Shown here piece after piece: positions 23,532 through 34,828 of a stretch of DNA of 47,162 bases (positions are counted from its first letter, which is position 1; the number at the start of each line of letters is the position of its first letter). Source of the DNA: Candidatus Campbelliibacteriota bacterium. Lineage in GTDB: Bacteria > Patescibacteriota > Minisyncoccia > Phycocordibacterales > GCA-2747955. The stretch lies in the NCBI GenBank assembly GCA_947311625.1, contig CAMZKW010000006.1, forward strand, positions 1 through 47,162. Reading direction: 5' to 3'. The notes below the pieces were generated by a model. It was not told the origin of the DNA. It saw only the letters and a list, made by a program, of their open reading frames with translations, and did no database searches. The translations under genes were made by a program, and so were the position numbers.

Positions 23532-24116
23532 ATGTATGAAATTTATGAAACGGAAGCCTATATTTTTAGGTCCTATAATAATTCAGAAAATGACAAAAGA
23601 ACTTTAATTTTTTCTAAAGACTTTGGATTACTTTGGGTTGATTCTTCTGGAAGTAGAAAAGAGGTTTCTAAATTTAGACCATTTATTCAAGATTTTTCTT
23701 ATTTAAAAATTTTTCTTGTGAGAGGGAAAATGAAATTTCGTGTTACCGGTGGAGATTTAATTTCAAATATTTTTTTTGATTTTAAAGATGCTAAAAAAGA
23801 AAAGGTATTTATTTTAAAAAATTTTTTTAATCTCATAGAAAAAATATTAATAAAAAATCACCCCGAAGAATATATTTTTGATTTGTTAAGTGAATTTATT
23901 TTTGAGTTAAAAAAAAATAATCTAGAAAATTTAAAAAAAATAGAGGTTATATTTACGGTAAAACTTTTAATTTTAGTTGGATATTTTTCCGAAGATTTTT
24001 TAAAAGAAAAGGGATTTGATTTTTCTCAAGAAATTAATGATATTATTTTAGATGAAAATAATATTAAGAGAATTATCAGGGAAATAAATGAGCAATTAAG
24101 AAAAATTGCATTTTAA
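23532..24116 (+). CDS. recO: DNA repair protein RecO-like
   Basis: YETEAYIFRSYNNSENDKRTLIFSKDFGLLWVDSSGSRK... typical RecO N-terminal OB region; TAAAAT-N6-ATG. Confidence 0.7.
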   Translation: MYEIYETEAYIFRSYNNSENDKRTLIFSKDFGLLWVDSSGSRKEVSKFRPFIQDFSYLKIFLVRGKMKFRVTGGDLISNIFFDFKDAKKEKVFILKNFFNLIEKILIKNHPEEYIFDLLSEFIFELKKNNLENLKKIEVIFTVKLLILVGYFSEDFLKEKGFDFSQEINDIILDENNIKRIIREINEQLRKIAF

Positions 24117-24149
24117 TTTTTAAAAAAAAAATTATGTTAAAATATAAAA

Positions 24150-24980
24150 ATGAAAAAAGATATTAAATTATTTGATATACATTCTCATCTCCACTCTAAT
24201 TTTTTTAAAGATGATATTGATAAAATTATTCAAGAAATGAAAGAAAAAAATATTTTTACTATTTCCATAGGTGTAACTTTGGAAGATTCAAAAAAGGCTG
24301 TGGAATTATCAGAAAAAAATGAAAATATTTTTTCCACCATTGGAATACACCCTGTTGATGAAAAAGAAGTTTTTAAACCAGAAGAATTTCAAAAATTAAT
24401 AAATAATAATAAAAAGATTGTTGGAATTGGAGAGTGCGGTTTAGATTATTATTGACCAAAAAAAGACTTAGAGTTAGGAAAAATCAATCAGGAAGAATTT
24501 CAAGAAGAAGTTCAAAGACAAAAAATTCTTTTTGAAAGGCAAATAAATTTTGCAATCAAGAATAATCTTCCTTTAATGCTTCATATACGTTCATTTAAAA
24601 ATTCCGATGCTCATTGGGATGCATTTAAAATTTTGGATAGAAAACAAAAAGAAAGTGAAAAAGAAATAAGAGCTAATTTTCATTTTTTTACCGAAGGACC
24701 AGAAATTGTTGATGAAATTATAAAAAGAAATTATTCAATTTCATTGCCAGGAGTTATAACATTTGCTGATCTAGATGAAACCATAAAAAAAATACCTTTG
24801 GAAAATTTAATGTCGGAAACAGATTCCCCCTTTGCAGCACCAAAACCTCATAGGGGAAAAACTAATAATCCAATATATGTTGAAGAAGTGGTAAAAAAAA
24901 TTGCCGAAGTAAAAGAAAAAAGTTTTGAAGAGACAAGCAGAGTCTTAATTGAGAATGCGAAAAAATTTTGAAATATTTAG
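24150..24980 (+). CDS. tatD: TatD family hydrolase, TGA=Trp
   Basis: FDIHSHLHS, STIGIHPVDE, VGIGECGLDYYW, LPLMLHIRS, LMSETDSPFAAP. Confidence 0.93.
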
Positions 24981-24986
24981 TTTTTT

Positions 24987-25021
24987 AAATTAGGTGGCGC
25001 GCGGAGCGCGCCACCTAATTT
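24987..25021. terminator. GC-rich bidirectional terminator
   Basis: AAATTAGGTGGCGCGCggaGCGCGCCACCTAATTT. Confidence 0.8.
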
Positions 25022-25042
25022 TTTTATAAAAAAACCCCAAAA

Positions 25043-25231
25043 TCAGAGTTCATAGAACTCTTTTTTTGGTTCCCATTCTTTAGTGAAGGGGTTTTGATAA
25101 AAATATTTTTTAACTGTGGTTAAATTTATTTTTCTCCAATTAGCACCTGTCCCATATTGAAAATAAAGCGAGTTGGATTTTTTGTTAAAAATCATTCTTC
25201 TGGCTTTATTTGTTGTTATTTTCTTTTGCAT
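25043..25231 (-). CDS. Small basic hypothetical protein, SD-led class
   Basis: GAGGAGaatgttATG on minus strand; two TGG Trp; TGA stop embedded in terminator stem GAGTTCtatGAACTC...TTTTGGGGTTTTTTT. Confidence 0.65.
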   Translation of the reverse strand: MQKKITTNKARRMIFNKKSNSLYFQYGTGANWRKINLTTVKKYFYQNPFTKEWEPKKEFYEL

Positions 25232-25295
25232 AACATTCTCCTCAAATTTTTTCTTAATTTTAACACATTTTTAAAAAATATGATATAATATTTTC

Positions 25296-25835
25296 ATGTC
25301 AGGACATAATAAATGATCAAAAATAAAACACAAAAAAGCAGCTACTGATGCTGCAAAATCAAAAATTTATACAAAATATAATAAATTAATTCAAGTTGCT
25401 GTTAAAAATGCTGGAGGAGATATAACGGCAGCTTCTGTAGTTTCTATTATTGATGCAGCAAAAAAAGAAAACGTTCCCAAGGATAATATCGATAGGGCTA
25501 TTAAAAAAGCTTCTGGTGCTGATGCAGCACAACTACATGAGGTTTTATATGAAGGTTTTGGTCCAGGAGGTGTAGGAATGCTTATAAAGGCCATTACAGA
25601 TAATACAAATAGAACCGTTAATGAGGTTAAACTTATTTACACAAAAAATGGTGGAACTTTTGCATCTTCTGGTGCTGTTTCATGAGGATTTACTAAAAAT
25701 GATGAAGGTGATTGGGAGGCAAATCCAGGGACAGAGTTAAAATTAAGTGAAGAAGATGAAGAAAAATTAGAAAATCTAATTGAAATTTTCGAAGAAAATG
25801 ATGATATCACTGATGTATATGTTAATGCTGCATAA
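25296..25835 (+). CDS. yebC: YebC/PmpR family protein (short form), TGA=Trp
   Basis: [27 protein letters not shown]...; YEGFGPGGVGMLI. Confidence 0.93.
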
Positions 25836-25905
25836 AAAAAACTACTGAGTAGTTTTTTTAAAATTTTATCTTTGGGAGATTAAAAAAAAATGTTAAAATT
25901 AAAAA

Positions 25906-26424
25906 ATGAAAAAAGTAGAAAAATATCCAAATTTGGAAGGCAAAAAAGCTTCGCTTTTTTGCCTTCCAAATCAAAAGGAAGAAAAAGTTTGTTTAAAAGA
26001 TTTATTAGATCAAGAAAAAAATATTTTATTATTTTTCTATCCCAAAGATATGACTCCTGGTTGTACCACCGAAGCTATTTCTTTTTCTGAAAATTTTAGA
26101 AAATTAAAAAATCAGAATTTAATTATTTATGGAATTTCAAAATTAGATTCAAAATCAAAGCAAAAATTTATTGATAAAAATAATTTAAAAATAAATTTGT
26201 TGTCCGATGAATATTTAAAAATTTGTGATAAATATGGAGTTTGAAGAGACAAAAATATGTACGGAAAAATGGTGAAGGGAATTGCAAGAGAAACTTTTTT
26301 GATTGATGGAGAAAATGGAAAAATTATAAAGCATTGACAAAAGGTAAAACCAGCAGAACATGTGTTAGAAGTTTTAAAATTTGTGAAAGAATTAAATAAA
26401 AAAAAAAATGAAAAAAGAAAATAA
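25906..26424 (+). CDS. bcp: Thioredoxin-dependent peroxiredoxin (Bcp-type), TGA=Trp
   Basis: LLFFYPKDMTPGCTTEAISFSENF; ISKLDSKSKQKFIDK. Confidence 0.92.
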
Positions 26425-26989
26425 AAAAATAAATAGGTTAATAATTTTAGCCCATCCTTCAAAAGATTCTTTCACTTGAAAAATTGCAAAAAATATCCAG
26501 GAAAAATACCCAGATGCTTTTACAATGGATTTGTATGATGAGAGGTGAAGGCAGAGTTTTTTAGAATTTCATGATGTTAAAAAAGATTGACCTTGTGATG
26601 AAAAAATAAAAAAAATTCAGGAGAAAATATCCTGAGCTAATGAGTTGATTTTTGTTTATCCAGTTTGGTGATATTCTCAGCCGGCAATTTTAAAAAATTT
26701 TATTGATATTAATTTTAGTAATGGTTTTGCTTTTAAGTATTCAGAAAAAGGAACTCCACAAGGACTTTTAAAGAAAAAAAATGCAAGAGTTTTTATGACT
26801 GCTGATAGTCCTAGATTAATTATTTGATTTTATTTAATCTCAATGAGATTAATTTTTGCTATTTCTACTTTAAAATTCTGTGGTTTAAAAATAAAAAATT
26901 TTACAATTTTTTCTGATATGGTAAAAAAAAGAAATGATTCAGATAGAGAAAAAATGTTAAAAAAAGTTTTAGGAATTTTAATTAAATAA
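26408..26989 (+). CDS. NAD(P)H dehydrogenase (quinone)/flavodoxin-like fold protein, TGA=Trp
   Basis: LIILAHPSKDSF, LIFVYPVWWYSQPAILKNFID; not in ORF track because of dense TGA. Confidence 0.88.
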
Positions 26990-26992
26990 TAT

Positions 26993-27826
26993 ATGTTTAT
27001 AGTAATTTCACCATCAAAGAGTCAAGATTTTGAAAGGTTTGAAAAAAATGGTGGAAAAATTGTCTTAGACAATTTTTCTATCTCCGAATTCCTTTCCGAA
27101 ACTACAAAATTGTCTAAAATTTTAAAAAAATACAAAAAGAAAGATTTAGAAAAAATAATGAAAATTTCTCCTAAATTGGCTGAATTGAATTTTAAGAGAT
27201 TTCAGAATTGAAATAATGATTTTGAGTTTAGGATATCAGATGAAATCACCTCTCCATCAAAATACATCTCCCCAGTAATTTTTGCTTTTACGGGAGATGT
27301 ATACGGAGGATTTGATTTAGAAAATTGAAAAAAAACTGACTTTAATTTTGCTCAAAAACATTTAGGGGTTTTATCAGGGTTTTATGGATTAATTTCTCCT
27401 TTAGATTTAATTAAACCCTATCGTTTAGAAATGGGGGTAAAAATTTCATTTGAGATTGAAGGAGAAAAATATAATAATCTTTATGAATTTTGACAGGAAA
27501 AATTAACAAAAAAAATTAGTAAAATTTTAAAAAAAGAAAAAGTTTTAGTGAATCTTGCTTCCCAGGAATATTTTAAAGGATTAAATAAAAAAGAATTAGA
27601 AAAAGATTTTAGAATTATTTATATAGAATTTAAAATTCAAAAAAAAAAAGAATTAAAGGTTATTGCAATCTATGCTAAAAAAGCTCGAGGAGAAATGGCA
27701 AATTGAATTATAAAAAATAAAATAGAAGAGCTTGGAGATTTAAAAAAATTCTCTGTTTCTGATTGAAAATTTTCTAAAAAAGAATCTATAAAAAATAAAT
27801 TAGTTTTTATAAAAAAAATTTTATAA
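26993..27826 (+). CDS. yaaA: YaaA family peroxide stress protein, TGA=Trp
   Basis: [60 protein letters not shown]. Confidence 0.93.
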
Positions 27827-27848
27827 AAAATGATATAATAAATTTATT

Positions 27849-28457
27849 ATGTTTACATTACCAAAATTACCATTTGAAATTGATGGGTTAAATCCACTTT
27901 TTACAAAGGAACAATTAGAAATTCATTATACAAAACATCACCAAGCATATTGTGATAATTTTAATAAAGCTTTAAAAAATTTTGAAGTTGAAGGTATGAG
28001 TGAATTAGAAATATTATCAGAGGTTTCAAAATATGATCAGGCTGTTATTAATCATGGAGGAGGTTTTTGAAATCATACTTTTTTCTGAGAATCTTTGGCT
28101 CCAGAAAAACAAGAAATTACATTAGAATTAAAAGAAAAAATTGAAGAATCTTTTGGTTCAGTGGAAATTTTTAAAGATACTTTTTTAACTTCAGCAAAAT
28201 CATTATTTGGTTCTGGTTGAGCTTGATTGATTTTAAATAAAGGGAGTGGAAAATTAGAAATTATTCAGACTCAAAATCAAGATTCTCCAGTAATGGATTT
28301 TATGAAAGAAAGAATTGGAGATAATATTCCACTTTTAAATTTAGATGTTTGAGAACATGCTTATTACGTTGATTACAAAAATGTTAGACCGGAATATGTG
28401 GAAAAAATTTGAGATTTTATAAATTGAGAGAAAGTTACTGAAAGATTAAATCAGTAA
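27849..28457 (+). CDS. sodB: Superoxide dismutase (Fe/Mn), TGA=Trp
   Basis: HHQAYCDNFNKAL, NHGGGFWNHTFFWESLAP, GSGWAWL, LDVWEHAYYVDYKNVRPEY, WDFINWEKV; seven Trp all TGA. Confidence 0.97.
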
Positions 28458-28475
28458 TTTTTTTATTAAAAAAAA

Positions 28476-28498
28476 AGGTGGCGGCTTCGCCGCCACCT
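28476..28498. terminator. GC-rich terminator hairpin
   Basis: AGGTGGCGGCTTCGCCGCCACCT. Confidence 0.75.
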
Positions 28499-28640
28499 CA
28501 GAAGTAATCAAAAAACTTATCCACATCTTGTCATTAAATAAATTTGATGTTTTAATTAAATTAGATTATAATTTAGTTAGTTTAAAAATGGTGCTTCTAT
28601 GAGATTAGAAAGAGGTTGGAAAAATAAAAAAGGAGAAAGT

Positions 28641-28996
28641 GTGAAAGACTTAAATTTAAAAAAAAAAACGTTTTGGTGGCGGTATTTTTTATACTTAGTG
28701 TTGTGATTGCTTTTGCAAGTAATAATGACAAGGTATTTATGAGAACTGGATTGGCAGTTATTACGGGAAATAAAGTGGATTTTCAAAATCCACTTCCCGC
28801 AGCTGGTCCAGGACAAAAACTTTGGTCCGTAAAAGGATTTGGGGAAACAAAAAACGGCTTAAAGGTTGCAAAACTTTGGAGCCTATATTTTGACTTCGAA
28901 TCCGGCCCGGGAGTAGAGGTCATAGAAAGTACAAAGTATATTGTACTAGATATGAACTCATATAAAGGTGGCGAGTACACCTTTTCAAATAAATGA
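28641..28996 (+). CDS. Small exported/anchored hypothetical protein, SD-led class; frame change at A11 tract
   Basis: AAAAAAGGAGaaagtGTG start; shift within A11 joins VKDLNLKKK to NVLVAVFFILSVVIAFASNNDK...; TGA stop directly before terminator. Confidence 0.5.
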
Positions 28997-29107
28997 CTCT
29001 TTGCAGGTATTCTTTTTTGAATATCCTGCATTTTTTATAGATACTCGTTTTTTATGAGCATTTTCATATTTTTATATTTCTTTTTTTTTTTTTGTTAAAA
29101 TAAACTT

Positions 29108-29959
29108 ATGAATTTATTTAAAAAAATAAAGTTATTAATATTATTTTTTATATTGATAATAATGATTACTAGCACGATTATTAATGCAGAAGATAGAGGG
29201 TCTTTTGAATGTCAACCTTGACAAGAAAAAAATTACCTTGGTAACTGTATTGATAAAGAATTAACAGTAGAAGAAGAATGTGAGAAAAATGGGGGTGTAT
29301 ATTTTTCAAGTGATAAAACATGTTTACCTTCTAGTAATATAAATGTCGATGATTTATCTTCTGATGGTAGTATAGCACCTATTACAGGTGGAAATCCAGA
29401 AGATGCATTAGATGGTGGTGTAACACCGATAATGATTACAGATCTTGAGACTGGGAAACAGAGATTAGAAACTCCAGAAGAAACTTCCGAGAGATTAAAT
29501 CTTGAAAATACAACACCTCCAGTAAATACTATAGAACCACCAAAACCCACAATAAACCCTCAAAGAAAAACCCTCACAGATTATTGTGAAGCTCGTGGAA
29601 AAGATGGAAAAAGCGGAGGTTTTATCAATTATGATGGAGCTTGTGAAAAGAATGAAAGCGCTTTTGGGGAATTAACTTCAACAACAAATAGAGTTTTGAA
29701 ATGGATAGTGAACATGTCTCTTTTGATAGCCGCGGCTATGGCATTTTATGCTGGTTGGTTATATATAGCTTCTGCTACAGATCCAGGGGCTAGATCAAAG
29801 GCAAATAGTATTTTTAAAGGTGTAGCCATAGGATTATTTATAATATTTTCAGCTTGATTAATGGTTAAATTCATATTATTCTTTTTTGCTAAAGGAGAAG
29901 CGACTACAGATAATATAAATGATTATGACAGCGATAATTTTACAGGTTTACAGGAATAA
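29108..29959 (+). CDS. Secreted protein with Cys-rich ectodomain and C-terminal paired TM region (pilin/VirB2-like topology), TGA=Trp
   Basis: Signal peptide; WIVNMSLLIAAAMAFYAGWLYIASATDPGARSKANSIFKGVAIGLFIIFSAW. Confidence 0.6.
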
Positions 29960-30008
29960 AATTCAATATAAAAAATAATTTTTATTTTTTATATTTTTTT
30001 TAATTTTT

Positions 30009-30042
30009 AAAAAACACTTTGTATTTTACAAAGTGTTTTTGT
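30009..30042 (+). terminator. Intrinsic terminator hairpin
   Basis: AAAAACACTTTGTattttACAAAGTGTTTTT. Confidence 0.7.
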
Positions 30043-30139
30043 TGTGACTACAAAGTGAATCCACCCGTCAACATCACCATATCAATTTTTTAACTGAAAG
30101 GTATGCTATGACATAATTTTACAATGTGTCAACTGTGTG

Positions 30140-30211
30140 TGATCCCACAGAGAATCGAACTCTGATTTCAGGAATGAAAATCCTGCGTCCTAGCCGTTAG
30201 ACGATGGGACC
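30140..30211 (-). tRNA. tRNA-Glu (anticodon TTC)
   Basis: Reverse complement GGTCCCATCGTCTAACGG...ATTTTCATT...CAGAGTTCGATTCTCTG TGGGATC. Confidence 0.93.
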
Positions 30212-30460
30212 GTTTATTTTTTATTTTTTACTTTTTTTAAAAAGTTCAAAGTAAGAATATTTTAACATAAAAAAAAATAAAAACAAGAGTTTTTATATAT
30301 AATATTCAGAGATATTTAGTGAAAAAATCAATTATTAAAAAATAATAAAATTAAATATTCTAAAGTTTAAATAGTAAAAAAAATATCATAACATTTCATA
30401 TTTTGAGATTTTCATCAATGTCTTTGTTATTGGTAGTCAAAATACAGACTTTTGTCTGTG

Positions 30461-31180
30461 TTATTTTTTTCCAATATTTTTCATTAAAATATTATGTTCC
30501 TTGTTTGTTAGTTTTCTTCAAGAACCTTCTTCTAAATTTCCTAAATTAATATTCATAAATCTTATTCTTTCTAGGTCTTCAACGGAATATCCCAAAGCAG
30601 AACACATTCTACGAATTTGGTGTTTTTTTCCTTCGGTTAAAATTAATTTAAAGCTTCTATTATTTATTTTTTCAATCTTTGCTGGTTTTGTAATATATCC
30701 TTCTATATCAACACCTCTAGCCATTGATTTTAAAAAATTAGAATCCATTTTTTTATCTATTGCAACGTAGTATTCTTTTTCATGTTTGAATTCTGGATTA
30801 AGCATTTTATTCACTAGTCTTCCATCATCAGACATAATCATTAGACCGTGAGACAACTTATCTAATCTTCCTATGGGTGATAATTTTTCTTTAAATGGTA
30901 AAAAATCATTTGGCTCTTCTTCGCTAAATTGTGGGTTATGAGAAACTACTCCAACTGGTTTATTAAAAATTATTATTTTTTTTTGAGATAATTTTTCTTT
31001 TCCTTCTTTCTTTAATTCTACCTTATCATTTTTTTTTATTTGCATTCCTATTTTAGCCATCTTTCCATTTACAAGTATAAGTTTTTTTTCAATAAGTCTA
31101 TCGGCTTCTCTACGAGAACAAATATTTTTTAAATACAGGTATCTATTTATTCTAATGGGGAATTCTATTTTTTCATTCAT
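30461..31180 (-). CDS. Pseudouridine synthase, RsuA/RluB/E/F family, TGA=Trp
   Basis: S4 domain; FNKPVGVVSHN, PIGRLDKLSHGLMIMSDDG, LTEGKKHQIRRM; TATAAT-N6-ATG on minus strand. Confidence 0.92.
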
Positions 31181-31345
31181 TTAATTATTATATCATAGAA
31201 AATATAGTGAAATTTAGAAATATTTTAATGGTATTTATATTTTTTTTGTGGAGATATATCAACATATAAGATTTAATTTTTTATTTTATATAATAAAAAA
31301 TTGATTTTAATTTTTAATTTTGTTATAATATCAAAACTTTAATAT

Positions 31346-31428
31346 GCGTCTTTGGCTGAGTGGTCAAAAGCAGCGGACTGTAAATCCGCCGGAGTTTTCC
31401 TACGCAGGTTCGAATCCTGCAGGGCGCA
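31346..31428 (+). tRNA. tRNA-Tyr (anticodon GTA), class II
   Basis: GCGTCTT...GACTGTAAATCC...GCAGGTTCGAATCCTGC AGGGCGC A; long variable arm. Confidence 0.95.
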
Positions 31429-31550
31429 CACTACTACAGAATTCAAACCTGCATAACGTATTTCTAAAGAAATTCAAATAGGTATTTTTCGTAAGCTCAA
31501 AAAAGGTTCGAATCCTGCAGGGCGCACACTACTACAGAATTCAAACCTGC
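31406..31550 (+). repeat. 47-bp direct repeat of tRNA-Tyr 3' end plus flank, 98-bp period (31406-31452 and 31504-31550)
   Basis: AGGTTCGAATCCTGCAGGGCGCACACTACTACAGAATTCAAACCTGC occurs twice, identical. Confidence 0.97.
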
Positions 31551-31577
31551 CAAGGTGTCTCCAGGGAGATTCAGATA

Positions 31578-31624
31578 AAAGGTTGAAAAAAATGATTGAT
31601 TTAAGTGAGGGGATTAAAATAAAG
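31578..31624 (+). pseudogene. Remnant of ABC exporter C-terminus
   Basis: RLKKMIDLSEGIKIK* resembles RFKEMVELSDGLN* at the end of the 11613-13472 gene, followed by the same palindromic terminator. Confidence 0.55.
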
Positions 31625-31660
31625 TAACCACATAAATTGCTATAGTAATTTATGTGGTTA
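31625..31660. repeat. Palindromic hairpin repeat, copy 2
   Basis: TAACCACATAAATTGCTATAGTAATTTATGTGGTTA; compensatory C/G change relative to the other copies. Confidence 0.85.
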
Positions 31661-31691
31661 TTTAGTTTTTTTTTGTTATAATATCTTTATT

Positions 31692-32588
31692 ATGAAAAGA
31701 ATTAAAAAAGGTTGGGAAGTTTTTAAACTTTCCTTTGATATAGCTCAAAAAATGAAATCGCTATGAGCTTTAATTTTAGCTTCAATTTTTACAGAATTTA
31801 TTTTTGTAATAATCACTGGGTTATTAATATTTTTTATAAATTTTGATTCTTTTACAAAAGAAAATTTAGATTTATTTATGGATAAAGTTCAGAATTTACC
31901 TAAATGAGAAATATATAGTTTTTCATTTTTAATGACATATATTTCTATTTTTATAGCAACTTTCTATAATTTTGCCATAAGTTTTAGTATTTTAGAATTT
32001 TTAAATAAAAATAAAAAAGTTTCTTTTGGAGAGGCTATATCATTTTCATCTTCTAGAATATCTGATATAACTATTTGAACTATGGTTTTAGTGACTGTTA
32101 ATATTATTTTTTCAATTTTAAACTCATTGGCAGAAAAATTAGGAAAGATTGGAGAAATAATTATGAGAATAATAAATGGATTTTTAGGTGCAGCTTGAAA
32201 TTTAATGACTTTATTTGTAATTCCTAATTATGTAGAAAATGAAGGTAAAAATGTAAAAGATGTATTGATGGAATCAAAAAATATGTTTGTAAAAACATGG
32301 GGTGAATCAGTGGTCGCCTCAGTCTCAGTTGGATTTTTTACAGTAGTTTTTACATCTGGAATAATTATTATATTAGTAATGGTAACTTTATTTAGTTTTA
32401 CAATAAATCCAGTTTTTGGTATTTCAATATTGGCTTTGAGTTTCTTGATCATTATATTTGTAATTGTTTTCAATTCTGCCATGGATAGAATTTTTAAAAT
32501 TTTATTATATCTTTATGCAAAAAATAATTCCTTACCAGAATGAATTAGTAATCAAGATGTTATTAAAGAAGCTTATTCTAAAAAATAG
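31692..32588 (+). CDS. Polytopic membrane protein (DUF6159-like), TGA=Trp
   Basis: Multiple TM helices; continuous frame through TGA; TGTTATAAT box before ATG. Confidence 0.65.
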
Positions 32589-32591
32589 GTT

Positions 32592-32658
32592 TTTTTTAAT
32601 TTAAAACAATAGGGGTCGGCGCTTCACGCCGACCCCCATTGTTTTAAATTAAAAAATT
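32592..32658. terminator. Long inverted-repeat bidirectional terminator
   Basis: TTTTTTAATTTAAAACAATagGGGTCGGCGcttcaCGCCGACCCccATTGTTTTAAATTAAAAAA. Confidence 0.85.
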
Positions 32659-32708
32659 TAAGTTTTGGCTTTAAATTTGCTATAATTAATTTATTAAATA
32701 AAAAATAT

Positions 32709-34715
32709 ATGACAAAAAAAGATGATTATGGAGCTGATGCAATTTCAGTTTTAGAAGGATTAGAACCCGTTAGAAAAAGGCCGGGAATGTATATTGGTTC
32801 AACTGGTCCCGATGGACTACATACACTTGTGAGAGAGATTTTTGATAACTCACGTGATGAAGCCATGGGTGGTTTTGCCGATAGAATAGAAATAGCAGTT
32901 TTACCAAATGACACAATTAGAATTGTAGATAATGGTAGAGGTATTCCCGTTGATAAACATAAAAAAACTGGAGTTTCTGCTTTAGAAACAATAATGACCG
33001 TTCTTCATGCTGGAGGAAAATTTGGTGGTGAAGAATCTGGTTACAAAATTTCAGGAGGTCTTCATGGAGTTGGTGCTTCCGTTGTTAATGCACTTTCAAC
33101 TTGAACAAAAGCTGAAGTACATAAAGATGGTGGAATTTATATTCAAGAATATGAAAAAGGTATTCCAAAATATTCTGTTAAAAAACTTAAAGAAAAAACA
33201 AAACATCATGGAACAGCAATTTCTTTTACAGCTGATCCATCAATTTTTAAAGAGGGAACAAAATATAATTATAAACTTCTTACTTCAAGATTTAGAGGGC
33301 AAGCATATCTTGTAAAAGGAGTAAAAATAACAATTTTAGATTTAAGAAATTATGAAGGAGAAATACCCAATGAATATTATTTAGAAGATGCTAATTTGCC
33401 AGTAGATTCAGAATCTTTCTATTTTGAAGGTGGATTGGTATCTTTAGTTAGATTTTTAAATAAACACTTAAAACCAATTCATAAAAATATTTTCCATGTA
33501 GAGAAAAAAGTAAATGATAATGGTGAGGCTGTTGAAATTACTTTTCAGTATGCCGATGATATTTCTTCAAGAATTTCTTCATATGCAAATAATATCCCAA
33601 ATCCAGAAGGGGGATATCATTTAACTGGATTTAAGACTGTTCTTACGAGGGCAATGAATTCCTATGCAAAGAAAAATAATATTATAAAAGAAAAAGATGA
33701 AAATCTTCAAGGAGATGATTTGCTTGAAGGTATTACTGCTGTTATTTCTGTTCATTTAGCTGACCCACAATTTGAAGGGCAAACCAAAACAAAACTTGGT
33801 TCTACAGAAGCCAAAGGGATGGTTGAATCTGTTTTTGGAGAAGCTTTAAATGAATTTTTAGAGGAAAACCCGGATGATGCAAAAAACATTCTTAGAAAGG
33901 CAATTATGGCACAAAAAGCTAGAAATGCCGCTAAAGCAGCCAAGGATTCTGTGATGAGAAAAGGTGCTCTTGAAGGGCTTTCACTTCCTGGAAAATTAGC
34001 TGATTGTCAATCTAAAAATCCTTCTGAGTCAGAAGTATTTATTGTGGAGGGAGATTCTGCTGGAGGTTCCGCTAAGCAAGGTAGGGATAGAAGAACTCAA
34101 GCCATTCTTCCACTAAAAGGAAAGATATTAAATGTGGAAAGGGCGAGAATTGATAGAATTTTAGGTTCCGATGAAGTTAGAAATATTATTACCGCTTTGG
34201 GTACTGGAGTTGGAGATTTATTTGATGTTGAAAAATTAAGATATCACAAAATTATTCTTGCCGCCGATGCCGATGTTGATGGAGGTCACATTGTAACTTT
34301 ACTTTTAACATTATTTTATAGATATTTTAAACCAGTAATCGAAGGGGGTTATTTATATATTGCAAACCCTCCTTTATATAAAATTAAAAAAGGAAAGGAA
34401 GAGCACTATGCTTTTACCGATGAAGAAAAACATGATATTCTATTAAAAATGGGTGTTAATGATGAAGAAGAATCCGATGATGAAAATGTTTCCATAGGAA
34501 ATATAAAAATTCAAAGATATAAGGGTCTTGGAGAAATGAACCCGGAAGAGCTTTATGAGACTACGATGGATATTAATAAGAGAATTCTAAAACAGGTTAC
34601 CATTGAAGATGGAGCCATGGCAGATTCGATTTTTGATACTCTAATGGGGGCAGATGTTGCACCGAGAAAATCATTCATTGTGGCAAATGCTAAAATGGCT
34701 GATTTGGATATTTAG
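32709..34715 (+). CDS. gyrB: DNA gyrase subunit B (type IIA topoisomerase), TGA=Trp
   Basis: [74 protein letters not shown]. Confidence 0.97.
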
Positions 34716-34751
34716 TATAATTATAAAATTAGATATTTTTAGAATTTAAAA

Positions 34752-34782
34752 AAAAAGAGTGCGCCTTCGGCGTGCTCTTTTT
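34752..34782. terminator. Terminator hairpin with C(TTCG)G loop
   Basis: AAAAAGAGTGCGCCTTCGGCGTGCTCTTTTT. Confidence 0.75.
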
Positions 34783-34828
34783 ACAAAAAAGTTATAAACA
34801 ATATATTAACAAAAAATATTAAAAATCC

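Noticed and set aside
139-28457. TGA = glycine (genetic code table 25)
   Set aside because: TGA falls on invariant Trp positions (SOD, UppS, RpoD, YebC, MetG, quinone reductase-like), not on conserved Gly positions.
31406-31550. CRISPR or larger repeat array
   Set aside because: Only two copies, one of them part of tRNA-Tyr; no spacers or cas genes.
33007-33315. Plus-strand ORF in another frame of gyrB
   Set aside because: gyrB reads continuously through TGA=Trp at 33102-33104; the alternate ORF is an artefact.
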